Shown here: piece after piece, positions 10,982 through 17,935 of the stretch
How positions within the stretch are numbered: the first letter of the stretch is position 1
How the letters are laid out: every line of letters begins with the position of its first letter
NCBI GenBank assembly: GCA_934635385.1
Contig: CAKTZI010000005.1
Span: 59,137 to 123,136, forward strand
Reading direction: 5' to 3'
DNA length: 64,000 nt
From: an uncultured Kiritimatiellota bacterium
GTDB taxonomy: Bacteria > Verrucomicrobiota > Kiritimatiellia > RFP12 > UBA1067
Position numbers and translations under genes: made by a program
Notes under the pieces: model-generated
Seen by the model: only the letters and a program-made list of their open reading frames with translations
The model's database searches: none
What the model was told of the DNA's origin: nothing

Positions 10982-11863
10982 ATGACGCGCATTGAGCAGT
11001 TCGGATGGCGGGGCCCGGTCGAGCCGGGCATCGGCCGCATCGTCTCCGCCCACGGCGACTACTATCACCTCGTCTGCAACGAGCAGCCGACGGGCGAGAT
11101 TCTCGCGCGCAAGAAGAAGAGCGCGTTCACGCGCATGAAGACGGTCGCGCCCGTGAACATGAAGGGGCTGAAGGTTTCGGAAATCCGGCTCGCCGAGCCG
11201 CCGAAGCCGATGACCGGCGACTTCGTGCGCTTCCGCTACAACGACCGGGGCGACTCGCTGATCACCGAGGTGCTGCCTCGCTTCTCGCGCTTCGAGCGCC
11301 GCGACCCGACCGCGCGCCGCACGTCGCAGACGCTTGCCGTCAACTTCGACACGCTCTTCGTCATGATGAGCCTCAACGAGAACTTCTCGACCAGCCGCAT
11401 CGCGCGCTACCTCGACCTCGCGGCGGACAGGGGCGAGTCCGAGGTCGTCGTCGTGCTGACGAAGACGGATCTCTGGCAGGACGGCGACGAGGCGTTTCTC
11501 GCCGAGCTCGAGGAGACGGTCGCGGGGCGCGCGCCGATCCTCCGCCTCTCGTCCGTAACGGGCGAGGGGATGGACGCGGTGAACGCCTACGTGCGGCCAG
11601 GGCGGACGGTCGCGTTCATCGGCTCCTCCGGCGTCGGCAAGTCGACGCTCCTCAACACGCTCGCGGGCGAGGAATGGGCGGCGACGCAGGAGATCCAGGA
11701 ATGGTCGGGGAAGGGGCGTCACACGACCACGTCGCGCGAACTCGTGATGCTGCCGTCCGGCGCGATGGTCATCGACACGCCCGGCATCCGCGAGATCGGC
11801 CGCGTGGACGAGGCGGAAGCGCTGCTCCTGCGTGGCGAATCAACGCATCGGTACCGAAAATGA
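10982..11863 (+). CDS. rsgA: Ribosome small-subunit GTPase RsgA, lacking its zinc domain
   Basis: Helps 30S ribosome maturation through a circularly permuted GTPase. The 293-residue protein has an OB-fold start, then G4 (TKTD), G1 (GSSGVGKST), a GRHTTT switch I segment and G3 (DTPG). The family normally goes on for 60-90 residues with a CxxxxxHxxxxxC zinc-binding helical domain. Here the protein ends about 23 residues after G3 with STHRYRK, and its TGA overlaps the next gene's ATG. The C-terminal ribosome-binding domain has probably been lost by a deletion that joined rsgA to its neighbour. The start at 10982 has a GAGGA site; a longer in-frame start at 10949 is less likely. Confidence 0.85.
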   Translation: MTRIEQFGWRGPVEPGIGRIVSAHGDYYHLVCNEQPTGEILARKKKSAFTRMKTVAPVNMKGLKVSEIRLAEPPKPMTGDFVRFRYNDRGDSLITEVLPRFSRFERRDPTARRTSQTLAVNFDTLFVMMSLNENFSTSRIARYLDLAADRGESEVVVVLTKTDLWQDGDEAFLAELEETVAGRAPILRLSSVTGEGMDAVNAYVRPGRTVAFIGSSGVGKSTLLNTLAGEEWAATQEIQEWSGKGRHTTTSRELVMLPSGAMVIDTPGIREIGRVDEAEALLLRGESTHRYRK

Positions 11864-12993
11864 AGATCATCACGACGACGTTTGTCATCAACACCTTTCC
11901 GCTGGCCTGTGCGGCCCTCGGCTTCCTGACGTTCGTCCTGCCGTCACGCCTCGGCGTGCGCGGCAAGGCGCTCTGGACGATGTTCCTGCTGTTGGGCGGA
12001 TCGAAGTTCATCCTCTTCGAGACGCTGGGCGGACACCGCTTCTCGCCCGAACTGCCGGAAGTCCTGATCTGGAGCCTGAACTTCGTCAACTCCGTGCTGT
12101 ATGTGATGGTCGCGCTGAGCCTCGTCTGGTGGACGCGGCGCGGGCGCCGCCTTCTTCTGCCGGCGTTGGCCGTCGTCCTCGCGGCGTGGGGACAGTACGA
12201 GGGCACGAAGGTGCCGGACGTGAAGGAAGTCGAGCTGGCGTTCCCGAACCTGCCCGTCGGGCTGGACGGCTACCGCATTCTCCAGATTTCGGATCTTCAC
12301 TGCTCCAGCGCGGCGCGCGCGTGGCGAACACGGGCGGTCGTTGCAGCGGCGAACGCGGCGAAGGCAGATCTCATCTGCCTCACGGGCGACTACGTGGACG
12401 GCCGGGTTGCCTACCTGAAAGACGACATGGCACCGCTGAAGAATCTCCGGGCACGTGACGGCGTGTGGTGGGTGACGGGCAACCACGAGTTCTACCAGGA
12501 CGGCTTCCGCTGGGAGAAATGGTATCGCGAAAACGGCTTCCGCTTTCTCGTGAACGACTGCGCGCATCCGCGTCCCGGCCTTGCGCTGGCGGGCGTGAAC
12601 GATCCGGTCGTCCAGAGGTACGGCGGCTACGACAACGCCCGGCCGAACGTGAAGACGGCTTTTCTCGGCAGCCGCCCGGGCGATTTCCGCATCCTGCTGG
12701 AACACCGACCGGAGAACTTCCGAGAAAACGCCGTGCGGCACGGCGTCGACCTGCAGCTGTCGGGGCACACGCACGGCGGCATCGCGCCGCTGATTAATCG
12801 CGTCGTCGCGCGCCTGAACAAGGGCTTTGTGCGCGGCCTCTATCGCGAAGGGGATTCGGTTCTCTACGTGAACCCCGGCGTCGGCCTGTGGGCGGGCTTC
12901 CCGCTCCGCTTCTTCGATCCCGCCGAACTCACGGTCTTCACGCTGCGGCGGAAAGGTCTGGACGACGGCAAGTCGTCTCGAAAGGGCGGCTGA
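11860..12993 (+). CDS. Membrane-anchored metallophosphoesterase (YkuE-like)
   Basis: A calcineurin-type phosphoesterase with two metal ions; the substrate is unknown. The first 110 residues hold three or four hydrophobic helices. The catalytic domain follows with the family motifs in order: QISDLH, TGDYVDG, VTGNHEF and, near the end, LSGHTHGG. Its 377 residues match membrane-bound YkuE/YaeI relatives, which act on lipid or cell-envelope substrates. The ATG overlaps the rsgA stop (ATGA) and its own stop overlaps the regulator gene's ATG (TGATG), so the three genes are translationally coupled. Confidence 0.85.
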   Translation: MKIITTTFVINTFPLACAALGFLTFVLPSRLGVRGKALWTMFLLLGGSKFILFETLGGHRFSPELPEVLIWSLNFVNSVLYVMVALSLVWWTRRGRRLLLPALAVVLAAWGQYEGTKVPDVKEVELAFPNLPVGLDGYRILQISDLHCSSAARAWRTRAVVAAANAAKADLICLTGDYVDGRVAYLKDDMAPLKNLRARDGVWWVTGNHEFYQDGFRWEKWYRENGFRFLVNDCAHPRPGLALAGVNDPVVQRYGGYDNARPNVKTAFLGSRPGDFRILLEHRPENFRENAVRHGVDLQLSGHTHGGIAPLINRVVARLNKGFVRGLYREGDSVLYVNPGVGLWAGFPLRFFDPAELTVFTLRRKGLDDGKSSRKGG

Positions 12994-14177
12994 TGAGGAG
13001 CCGTCCCTTTCGTATCGCCGTGTCGGTCGAGCACAGTCGCGGCTGGGGACGCCGCGTCTGCGAGGGGATTTGCTCGTATGCGCAGACGCATCCGAGTTGG
13101 CGCATCACCATGTTCGACGGCGTTCTGCCGTCCGCCGCCGACGTGAAGGCGTTCGACGGCTTCCTCTGGAGCGTGAGCGACGCGCACGCGGCCGAGCGTC
13201 TTTTGTCGACGGGACGTCCGATCGTCAACCTCATGGTCGATGGACGGTTCCCGGCGACCGTGCAGGTCGGAGCCGACCATGACGCCTGCGGGGAACTCGT
13301 GGTGCGTCACTTCGTCTCGCGCTATTTTCGCCATTTTGCATTCTGCGGCTGGCAGGGGCTCATGTTTTCGGACGTGCGGCTGGCTGTCTACCGCGAAGCG
13401 TTGGGGCGCGCACATTTCGACTGCTCGGCCTACCTGACGAAGGCGGGAAGCCGACGGCGCGCCGCCCTCCGTGACGTGCTGCACGAGCGGTTCGCGCTGC
13501 CGCCGGACGCGGCGGCGATCGCGCGGTGGCTCCGGAAACTGCCCAAGCCGGTCGCCGTCTTCTGCGCGAATGACCTACGCGCCTGGCAGCTTTCCGAGAT
13601 CTGCTGGCGGGCGGGACTGTCCGTGCCGAAGGAGGTGGCGATTCTGGGGGCGGACAACGACATCGTGCCGTGTCTGCTGACGAGTCCGTCCCTGAGCAGC
13701 GTCGATACGGCGACCTTCGAGACGGGACGGCGTGCGGCGGAAGTGCTGGACGAGATTCTGCACGGTACGCGCGCCGCCGACGGCTCGATCGTCCATGTGC
13801 CGCCGCGTGGCGTGGTGGCGCGCAACTCCACGGCGGTCTATGCCGTCGAGCCACCGTTCCTCGCCGAAGCGCTTTCCTACATCCGCGCCGACACGGCAAA
13901 GTCCCTGACGGCGGCGGAAGTCGCAGAGCATGTCGGGCTTTCCTATTCCACGGTGCAGGGGGCCTTTCGCGACAAGATCGGCTCCTCGATCCAGCGGGAG
14001 ATCATGTCCGCCCGCCTTGAACTCGCCGAGCGGCTCCTGTCCGCGACCGACTTGCCGCTGTCCGACGTGGCTGTTCAGGCGGGCTTCCGCACCCAGCAGT
14101 ATTTCTGCCTGTGCTTCAGACGGGAGAAGGGCATGGCCCCCGGCGCTTTCCGTGCGCGGGCCTGTCGCAGAGGCTGA
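12993..14177 (+). CDS. AraC/XylR-type transcription regulator
   Basis: A DNA-binding regulator of sugar genes. The N-terminal 275 residues resemble the periplasmic-binding-protein fold used by XylR of E. coli as a sugar sensor (start RPFRIAVSVEHSRGWGR; ILGADNDIVPCLLTSPSLSSV is the typical hinge segment). The last about 100 residues form an AraC double helix-turn-helix (SLTAAEVAEHVGLSYSTVQ, then PLSDVAVQAGFRTQQYF). The length of 394 residues is normal for this group. The ligand is unknown. It is coupled to the phosphoesterase by a 1-base overlap. Confidence 0.85.
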   Translation: MRSRPFRIAVSVEHSRGWGRRVCEGICSYAQTHPSWRITMFDGVLPSAADVKAFDGFLWSVSDAHAAERLLSTGRPIVNLMVDGRFPATVQVGADHDACGELVVRHFVSRYFRHFAFCGWQGLMFSDVRLAVYREALGRAHFDCSAYLTKAGSRRRAALRDVLHERFALPPDAAAIARWLRKLPKPVAVFCANDLRAWQLSEICWRAGLSVPKEVAILGADNDIVPCLLTSPSLSSVDTATFETGRRAAEVLDEILHGTRAADGSIVHVPPRGVVARNSTAVYAVEPPFLAEALSYIRADTAKSLTAAEVAEHVGLSYSTVQGAFRDKIGSSIQREIMSARLELAERLLSATDLPLSDVAVQAGFRTQQYFCLCFRREKGMAPGAFRARACRRG

Positions 14178-14408
14178 CGCGACACAGTTTGCCGACGCCG
14201 CCGTGCGTCCGCATCGTCTCAAGGCGGGAGGCGTATGCCACATTGTTAGGCGTGGCCGTTGCGGCGGCGGCGTAGCCCCCGCTCTTCAGGGCGTGGCGAT
14301 ACACGAGAAACGGAGGTTCTTCATCGATTGCACGAAGACCGTCGCAATGAAGGTCACTGCCGCCCCGGAATCTGCTGCAGAATGCAACGAGAAGAACAGT
14401 TTTGCCAA

Positions 14409-14450
14409 CCGCCAAATTCTCACTTTTTTAAAAAAGTGAGAATTTGGCGG
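14409..14450. repeat. 42-base perfect palindrome, copy A
   Basis: A perfect inverted repeat with core TTCTCACTTTTTT and its complement and outer arms CCGCCAA/TTGGCGG. Copy B (15203-15242) keeps the core but has different, equally self-complementary arms. The two copies flank the ArsR-like gene. Confidence 0.85.
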
Positions 14451-14483
14451 CCTCGTTGTGGAGAACGCGGATGGATTCTCCTT

Positions 14484-14614
14484 GAGGTACTTGCAAAACC
14501 TTCGCAATTGCGGACGGGACAAGCCCGTCCCTCCCAAAAAACGGCGAATTTCTGCTGGTTTGCGAAGATGCGGGAGGGTCGCGCTTGTCGCGACCGAGGT
14601 TTTGCAAGTGCCTC
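14484..14614. repeat. Composite inverted-repeat element (MITE-like), intergenic copy
   Basis: Outer inverted repeats built on ACTTGCAAAACCT enclose two hairpins, GGACGGGACAAGCCCGTCC near 14512 and GGTCGCGCTTGTCGCGACC near 14577. About 100 bases of the interior match, in inverse orientation, 63058-63157 inside the MFS transporter gene. Confidence 0.7.
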
Positions 14615-14627
14615 CCTTGAAGCCCTG

Positions 14628-15176
14628 TCATGCAAGCGTCAGCTGCAGGAGGCTGTCTTCCGGTTCGCGGCCCGGGCGGGCGACGCAGCCTGTGGCATCG
14701 ACAAGGTGCGCATGGGCGAGCTGGTTGCAGAGACGGTCGATGGTCGCAGATGGCATGTCGAGGCGCTTCGCCGATTCCACGATTCCACATCCCTGATGTT
14801 GGGCGAGGAATCGCAGATAGGCGTTGCGTCGCCTATGGGCGAGCGCGCGGACGACTTCCAGCAAGTCGAACAGGCGCTGCTCGGTCGGCCGTGCGGCAAA
14901 GAACCGCCGGAACGCCTCGACGACGGCCTCGCCTCGTGCGTCCGCCGGAAATGCGCGGTAGTAGACCCGCCGGTCGGCGCACGCGGAGGAAACGAGTCCG
15001 GCCTCACGCAGCTGCTTGAGGTAGAGGCTCGTCACCCCGACGCTGAGATCCATTTTCTCGGCAATCTCGATGACGCACGGAAACTCCGACTTGCTCTCGA
15101 CGAGAAGCCGCAGCAGCGCGAGCCGCTTGGGGTTGTCCAACGCCGCGCACACCTTCCAGAAGTCGTTCTCCCTCAT
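14628..15176 (-). CDS. ArsR-like regulator with two winged-helix regions
   Basis: A probable DNA-binding repressor. The first winged helix matches the ArsR family (ALDNPKRLALLRLLVE, then VTSLYLKQLREAGLV and a DRRVYYRA wing). A second helix-turn-helix-like block follows from about residue 110 (RRNAYLRFLAQH, SAKRLDMPSATIDRLCNQL). Metal-binding cysteines of classical ArsR sensors are not obvious. I place the start at the ATG at 15176: the upstream ATG at 15185 overlaps the -10 box TATAAT (15189-15184) and cannot be transcribed. The chosen ATG lies exactly seven bases after that box, predicting a leaderless mRNA. Palindromes A and B lie on either side. Confidence 0.75.
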   Translation of the reverse strand: MRENDFWKVCAALDNPKRLALLRLLVESKSEFPCVIEIAEKMDLSVGVTSLYLKQLREAGLVSSACADRRVYYRAFPADARGEAVVEAFRRFFAARPTEQRLFDLLEVVRALAHRRRNAYLRFLAQHQGCGIVESAKRLDMPSATIDRLCNQLAHAHLVDATGCVARPGREPEDSLLQLTLA

Positions 15177-15183
15177 GGCGGAC

Positions 15184-15192
15184 ATTATACCA
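15184..15192 (-). promoter_or_regulatory. Leaderless-type promoter of the ArsR-like gene
   Basis: On the minus strand TGG-TATAAT ends at 15184, then seven bases, then ATG at 15176. The box overlaps an upstream in-frame ATG, so it decides the start. Confidence 0.65.
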
Positions 15193-15202
15193 AAATTCGT
15201 CT

Positions 15203-15242
15203 TGCCCGATTCTCACTTTTTTAAAAAAGTGAGAATCGGGCA
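15203..15242. repeat. 40-base perfect palindrome, copy B
   Basis: Perfect inverted repeat with the same 28-base central core as copy A but with outer arms TGCCCG/CGGGCA. It lies just upstream of the ArsR-like promoter, in a spot fit for an operator, though its copy A lies at the other end of the gene. Confidence 0.85.
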
Positions 15243-15321
15243 GATAGAAGATCCTATTCGTCCTGTCTGTCGTGATGAGCGGCAACAGGATGATGTTGAC
15301 GACGACAGTCGCCTTTAGTGT

Positions 15322-15666
15322 TCATCTGCTCTTCTGATGCCTCAGCCTTTCCAGTGCCGATGGGTTGTTTGCGGTGATGCGCCCCAACGTCGGGCATCCG
15401 TTCATCTGCAGACATTCGGCGCAGGTATCCAACTTCTTCTCCCGAACGCAGCTGCGTATGGGGCAGTGCCTGTCACAGAAAGGCGTCTTGGCGCCCTCGG
15501 TTCGGCAGCCGGTGCAGGTGAGCATTTCCGGCGTGATCGTGACCCCGTTGAGCTTTGTCCACAAGGCGGCAGTCTTCTCGCGCAAGGCGTCGTCGCTTGT
15601 GACCGTCGCAATCCGGGCATCACATTTCTCGCAGTCCAGTCCGCAGCATGCAATGAGTTGATCCAT
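15322..15666 (-). CDS. DUF3795 cysteine-rich protein
   Basis: A 114-residue protein with the DUF3795 pattern: CCGLDCEKCDA at the start, TCTGCRTEG, FCDRHCPIRSCV and DTCAECLQMNGCP. The eleven or more cysteines suggest zinc or iron-sulphur binding; no function is known. The conserved domain begins at the ATG at 15666, which has an AGAGAG site. The frame is open back to a GTG at 15900, and this stretch holds a hydrophobic segment (IIAGGLGLVLVGTM), so a longer membrane-anchored form is possible. A TGC-TATAAT promoter lies upstream at 15937-15929. Confidence 0.8.
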   Translation of the reverse strand: MDQLIACCGLDCEKCDARIATVTSDDALREKTAALWTKLNGVTITPEMLTCTGCRTEGAKTPFCDRHCPIRSCVREKKLDTCAECLQMNGCPTLGRITANNPSALERLRHQKSR

Positions 15667-16101
15667 GCGAATTCTCTCTTGTCGTCGGTCATACTCTCGA
15701 ACTTCAAAAGCCATTTCAACCACCATAGCGCCCCAGACCGTCTTGTAACGACCGTCGCCCGCATACCAACGGCACAGCCGAATCGTCATCGTCCCGACAA
15801 GGACAAGTCCAAGGCCGCCCGCGATGATGCGTTCGGTTTCCTGCCCGACATCCTGTTCATCCATCACGTCCCTGCGCTCCTTTACGGCTCCGCTCAACAC
15901 GGCGTGTTGCTTTCACTAATATGGGCGTATTATAGCACATCTTCTCGCGCATCGGGAGACGAACGCCGATGGATTGACGCGGTCCGGGAAGGCGTGTCGT
16001 GGTCGCGCAAATTGAGCGAAAAAATTTGCGCAAATGAGAATCACCTTGCGCTGAAAATTTGGTATACTATGTTGCACCGCAAGAGACAAGGATTCCTGAC
16101 G
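15667..16101. other. Spacer with two facing-away promoters
   Basis: 15667-15900 is the possible N-terminal extension of the DUF3795 gene. 15929-15937 (minus) carries TGC-TATAAT. 16063-16068 (plus) carries TATACT with a TTTGG extension, serving the secreted-protein locus that starts at 16102. No other gene seen. Confidence 0.45.
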
Positions 16102-16224
16102 ATGCAGAAAACAAGAAAGAGACACGTTCAACTGCCGTTCGCCGCAGGCGCGGCGGTGGGCGGACTGTGGCCGTCCGTGAGCGATTCCTGTACCCCCCCC
16201 CCCGCTTTTAGCCGCGTGCGCTAA
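16102..16224 (+). CDS. Short leader ORF ending just after a poly-C tract
   Basis: A 40-codon ORF with an AAGGA site reads a basic, signal-like start (MQKTRKRHVQLPFAAGAAVG), runs into 11 consecutive C residues and stops at 16222-16224. The frame of the large beta-helix gene downstream (stop at 17935) is open back to the same C tract. Loss of one C would join the two into a single ORF from 16102 to 17935. As it stands the leader is out of frame with the enzyme. It may be a phase-variable switch in the OFF state or a sequencing miscount in the homopolymer. Confidence 0.4.
   Translation: MQKTRKRHVQLPFAAGAAVGGLWPSVSDSCTPPPAFSRVR
16193..16203 (+). repeat. Poly-C tract (11 C), possible slippage site
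   Basis: Uninterrupted run of 11 C within the leader ORF. It is the only place where the leader frame and the enzyme frame could be joined by changing one base. Confidence 0.75.
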
Positions 16225-16285
16225 GCGCCCCGGAGGGGTCGCCTGCGCAAGGGCCGGACAAGGGTTTGGGGCGCGTGGTGTCGTC

Positions 16286-17935
16286 GTGGGGTTGGCGCTG
16301 GCGTGCGTGTGCGCGTACGCGAAGGAGCCGCCGGCGAGGCCGCTTGCCGAGACTGCGGCGTTTGGCGTTTCCTGTGACGCGGCGGATAACGTTCCCGCGC
16401 TCAACAGGGCGCTTGACTGGTGCCGCAAGAACAAGGCGTCCGGGCTGAAGTTTGCCCCCGGCACGTACCGCTTCACGTCCGACACGCCCGTCTGGATGGA
16501 GCGGTTGCGCGACTTCACGTTCGACGGCGGCGGCGCGAAGTTCGTCTTCCTCCGCAAGAAGGGCGAGAGTTTCCGCGTGATGGACTGTGAGCGGACGACG
16601 ATCAAGAATCTCTCCGTCGATTGGGACTGGGCGGTTGATCCGCTCGGCAGCCTCGTGAAGGTTGTGGAAGCCGACGAGACGCATCTCGACCTCGCATTCG
16701 TCGAATACAAGCGGTTTCCGCGCCGCGACGTGCGCATCGCCTACCTGAGCGCGTGGGACGCGGCGGCGCGGGCAGTCGGCGTGCCGGGACTCTCGAATCT
16801 CGGACGTGGTATCGACATGTCATGGGTCGGTCCGCGAAAGGACGCGAAAAAGGAATGGCTCTCGGACAGTGTCTTGCGTATCCACAGGGGCGCGGCGAAC
16901 CTGCCGACCGGCACGGTGTGGCGTGCGCAGCACTACTACTACGACCTCAACTGCTTCCGCCTGGTCTCGAACGTTGGCCTGACGGTCGAGGACGTGAACG
17001 TCCTCTCCTGTCCCGGCTTCGCGTTCCTGATCGACGGCCGACAGCGCGACACGCTGTTCCGGCGCGTGACGATCCGTCCGCCGGCGAACGATCCGAAACG
17101 CGTCATCTCCTGCACGGCCGACCATGTGCACGTCGCGAAGTCGCGGGGAAACCTGCGGCTGGAGGACTGCGACTTCGCGTTGGGGGCGGACGATTGCCTC
17201 AATGTCCACGACACCACGGCTTGGGCGTCGGAGGCGCGCGGGGCGGACGCGCTGGAGGTGCGGAACGGGGCGGGGGCTATGGGCGTCGGTGACAGGGTGG
17301 AGATTCGCAATGCCGACTACTCGCCCTGTCCTGACGCGGTTCGCACGGTCGTCGCGAAACGTCCGCTCCCGGGCAATCCGCGCGGCGCGGTCGTCACGTT
17401 TGACCGTCCCGTGCCGCCCAAGACGCACAAGTACGGCTTCGTCCTCTTCAACCGCTCGTACTGCTCGGACGGCGTGACGCTGAGGAACTGCTCCTTCGGC
17501 GGCAACCGCGCGCGCGGCGTGATCATCCAGTGCAACGACGTGCTGATCGAGAACTGCCGCTTCTGGCACACCGAGAGCGAGGCGCTGAAGATCACGACGG
17601 GCTGGACGGAGGATCTCTGGTGCGAGGGCGTGGGCGTGACGAACTGCGTCGTGCGCAACTGCACGTTCGACAGCTGCCAGGCCGGCGCCAAGGGAAAGAG
17701 GCGTGACGACGTGATCTTCGTTTCGACGTACCTTCGTCAGCCGAGCTATGCAAAGGGACGGGAAATCTCGACCTATCCAATCCTTGACCAGATTCGCTTC
17801 GAGAACAACACGTTCATCGGCTGCGGCAAGTATCCCACGCCGGACGGCGCCTGCGGCAAGGTCGAGTTTGCGAAACAGGAATTTCCAAGTGACAGGCAAT
17901 CAAACGAACAGATAAAAAGGAGAAACAGCAAATGA
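16286..17935 (+). CDS. Secreted right-handed beta-helix protein, probably a glycosidase (GH110-like)
   Basis: Probably cleaves an alpha-linked sugar outside the cytoplasm. From the GTG at 16286 the protein has 549 residues with a signal-like hydrophobic start (GLALACVCAYA). It has the repeated pattern of a parallel beta-helix (DGVTLRNCSFGGN, VLIENCRFWHTESEAL). The segment GADDCLNVHDT resembles the acidic active-site motif of GH110 alpha-1,3-galactosidases; GH28 is an alternative. The true start is uncertain because the frame is open upstream to the poly-C tract. The last codons overlap the next gene's ATG and hold its AAGGAG ribosome-binding site. Confidence 0.65.
   Translation: MGLALACVCAYAKEPPARPLAETAAFGVSCDAADNVPALNRALDWCRKNKASGLKFAPGTYRFTSDTPVWMERLRDFTFDGGGAKFVFLRKKGESFRVMDCERTTIKNLSVDWDWAVDPLGSLVKVVEADETHLDLAFVEYKRFPRRDVRIAYLSAWDAAARAVGVPGLSNLGRGIDMSWVGPRKDAKKEWLSDSVLRIHRGAANLPTGTVWRAQHYYYDLNCFRLVSNVGLTVEDVNVLSCPGFAFLIDGRQRDTLFRRVTIRPPANDPKRVISCTADHVHVAKSRGNLRLEDCDFALGADDCLNVHDTTAWASEARGADALEVRNGAGAMGVGDRVEIRNADYSPCPDAVRTVVAKRPLPGNPRGAVVTFDRPVPPKTHKYGFVLFNRSYCSDGVTLRNCSFGGNRARGVIIQCNDVLIENCRFWHTESEALKITTGWTEDLWCEGVGVTNCVVRNCTFDSCQAGAKGKRRDDVIFVSTYLRQPSYAKGREISTYPILDQIRFENNTFIGCGKYPTPDGACGKVEFAKQEFPSDRQSNEQIKRRNSK

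Larger units (their letters stand above)
14178..14627. other. Intergenic region with relic sequence and two repeat elements
   Basis: No convincing gene. 14178-14408 contains a minus-strand open stretch with no recognisable family, perhaps a decayed gene end. The 20-base string at 14325-14344 (ATTGCACGAAGACCGTCGCA) recurs with one change near 25226. A 42-base palindrome (14409-14450) and a 125-base composite element (14484-14614) fill the rest. Confidence 0.5.

Noticed and set aside
14178..14408. Minus-strand ORF in the spacer after the AraC-type gene
   Set aside because: Its start lies in the opposite gene, it lacks a ribosome site and resembles no family. It may be a relic but is not called as a gene.
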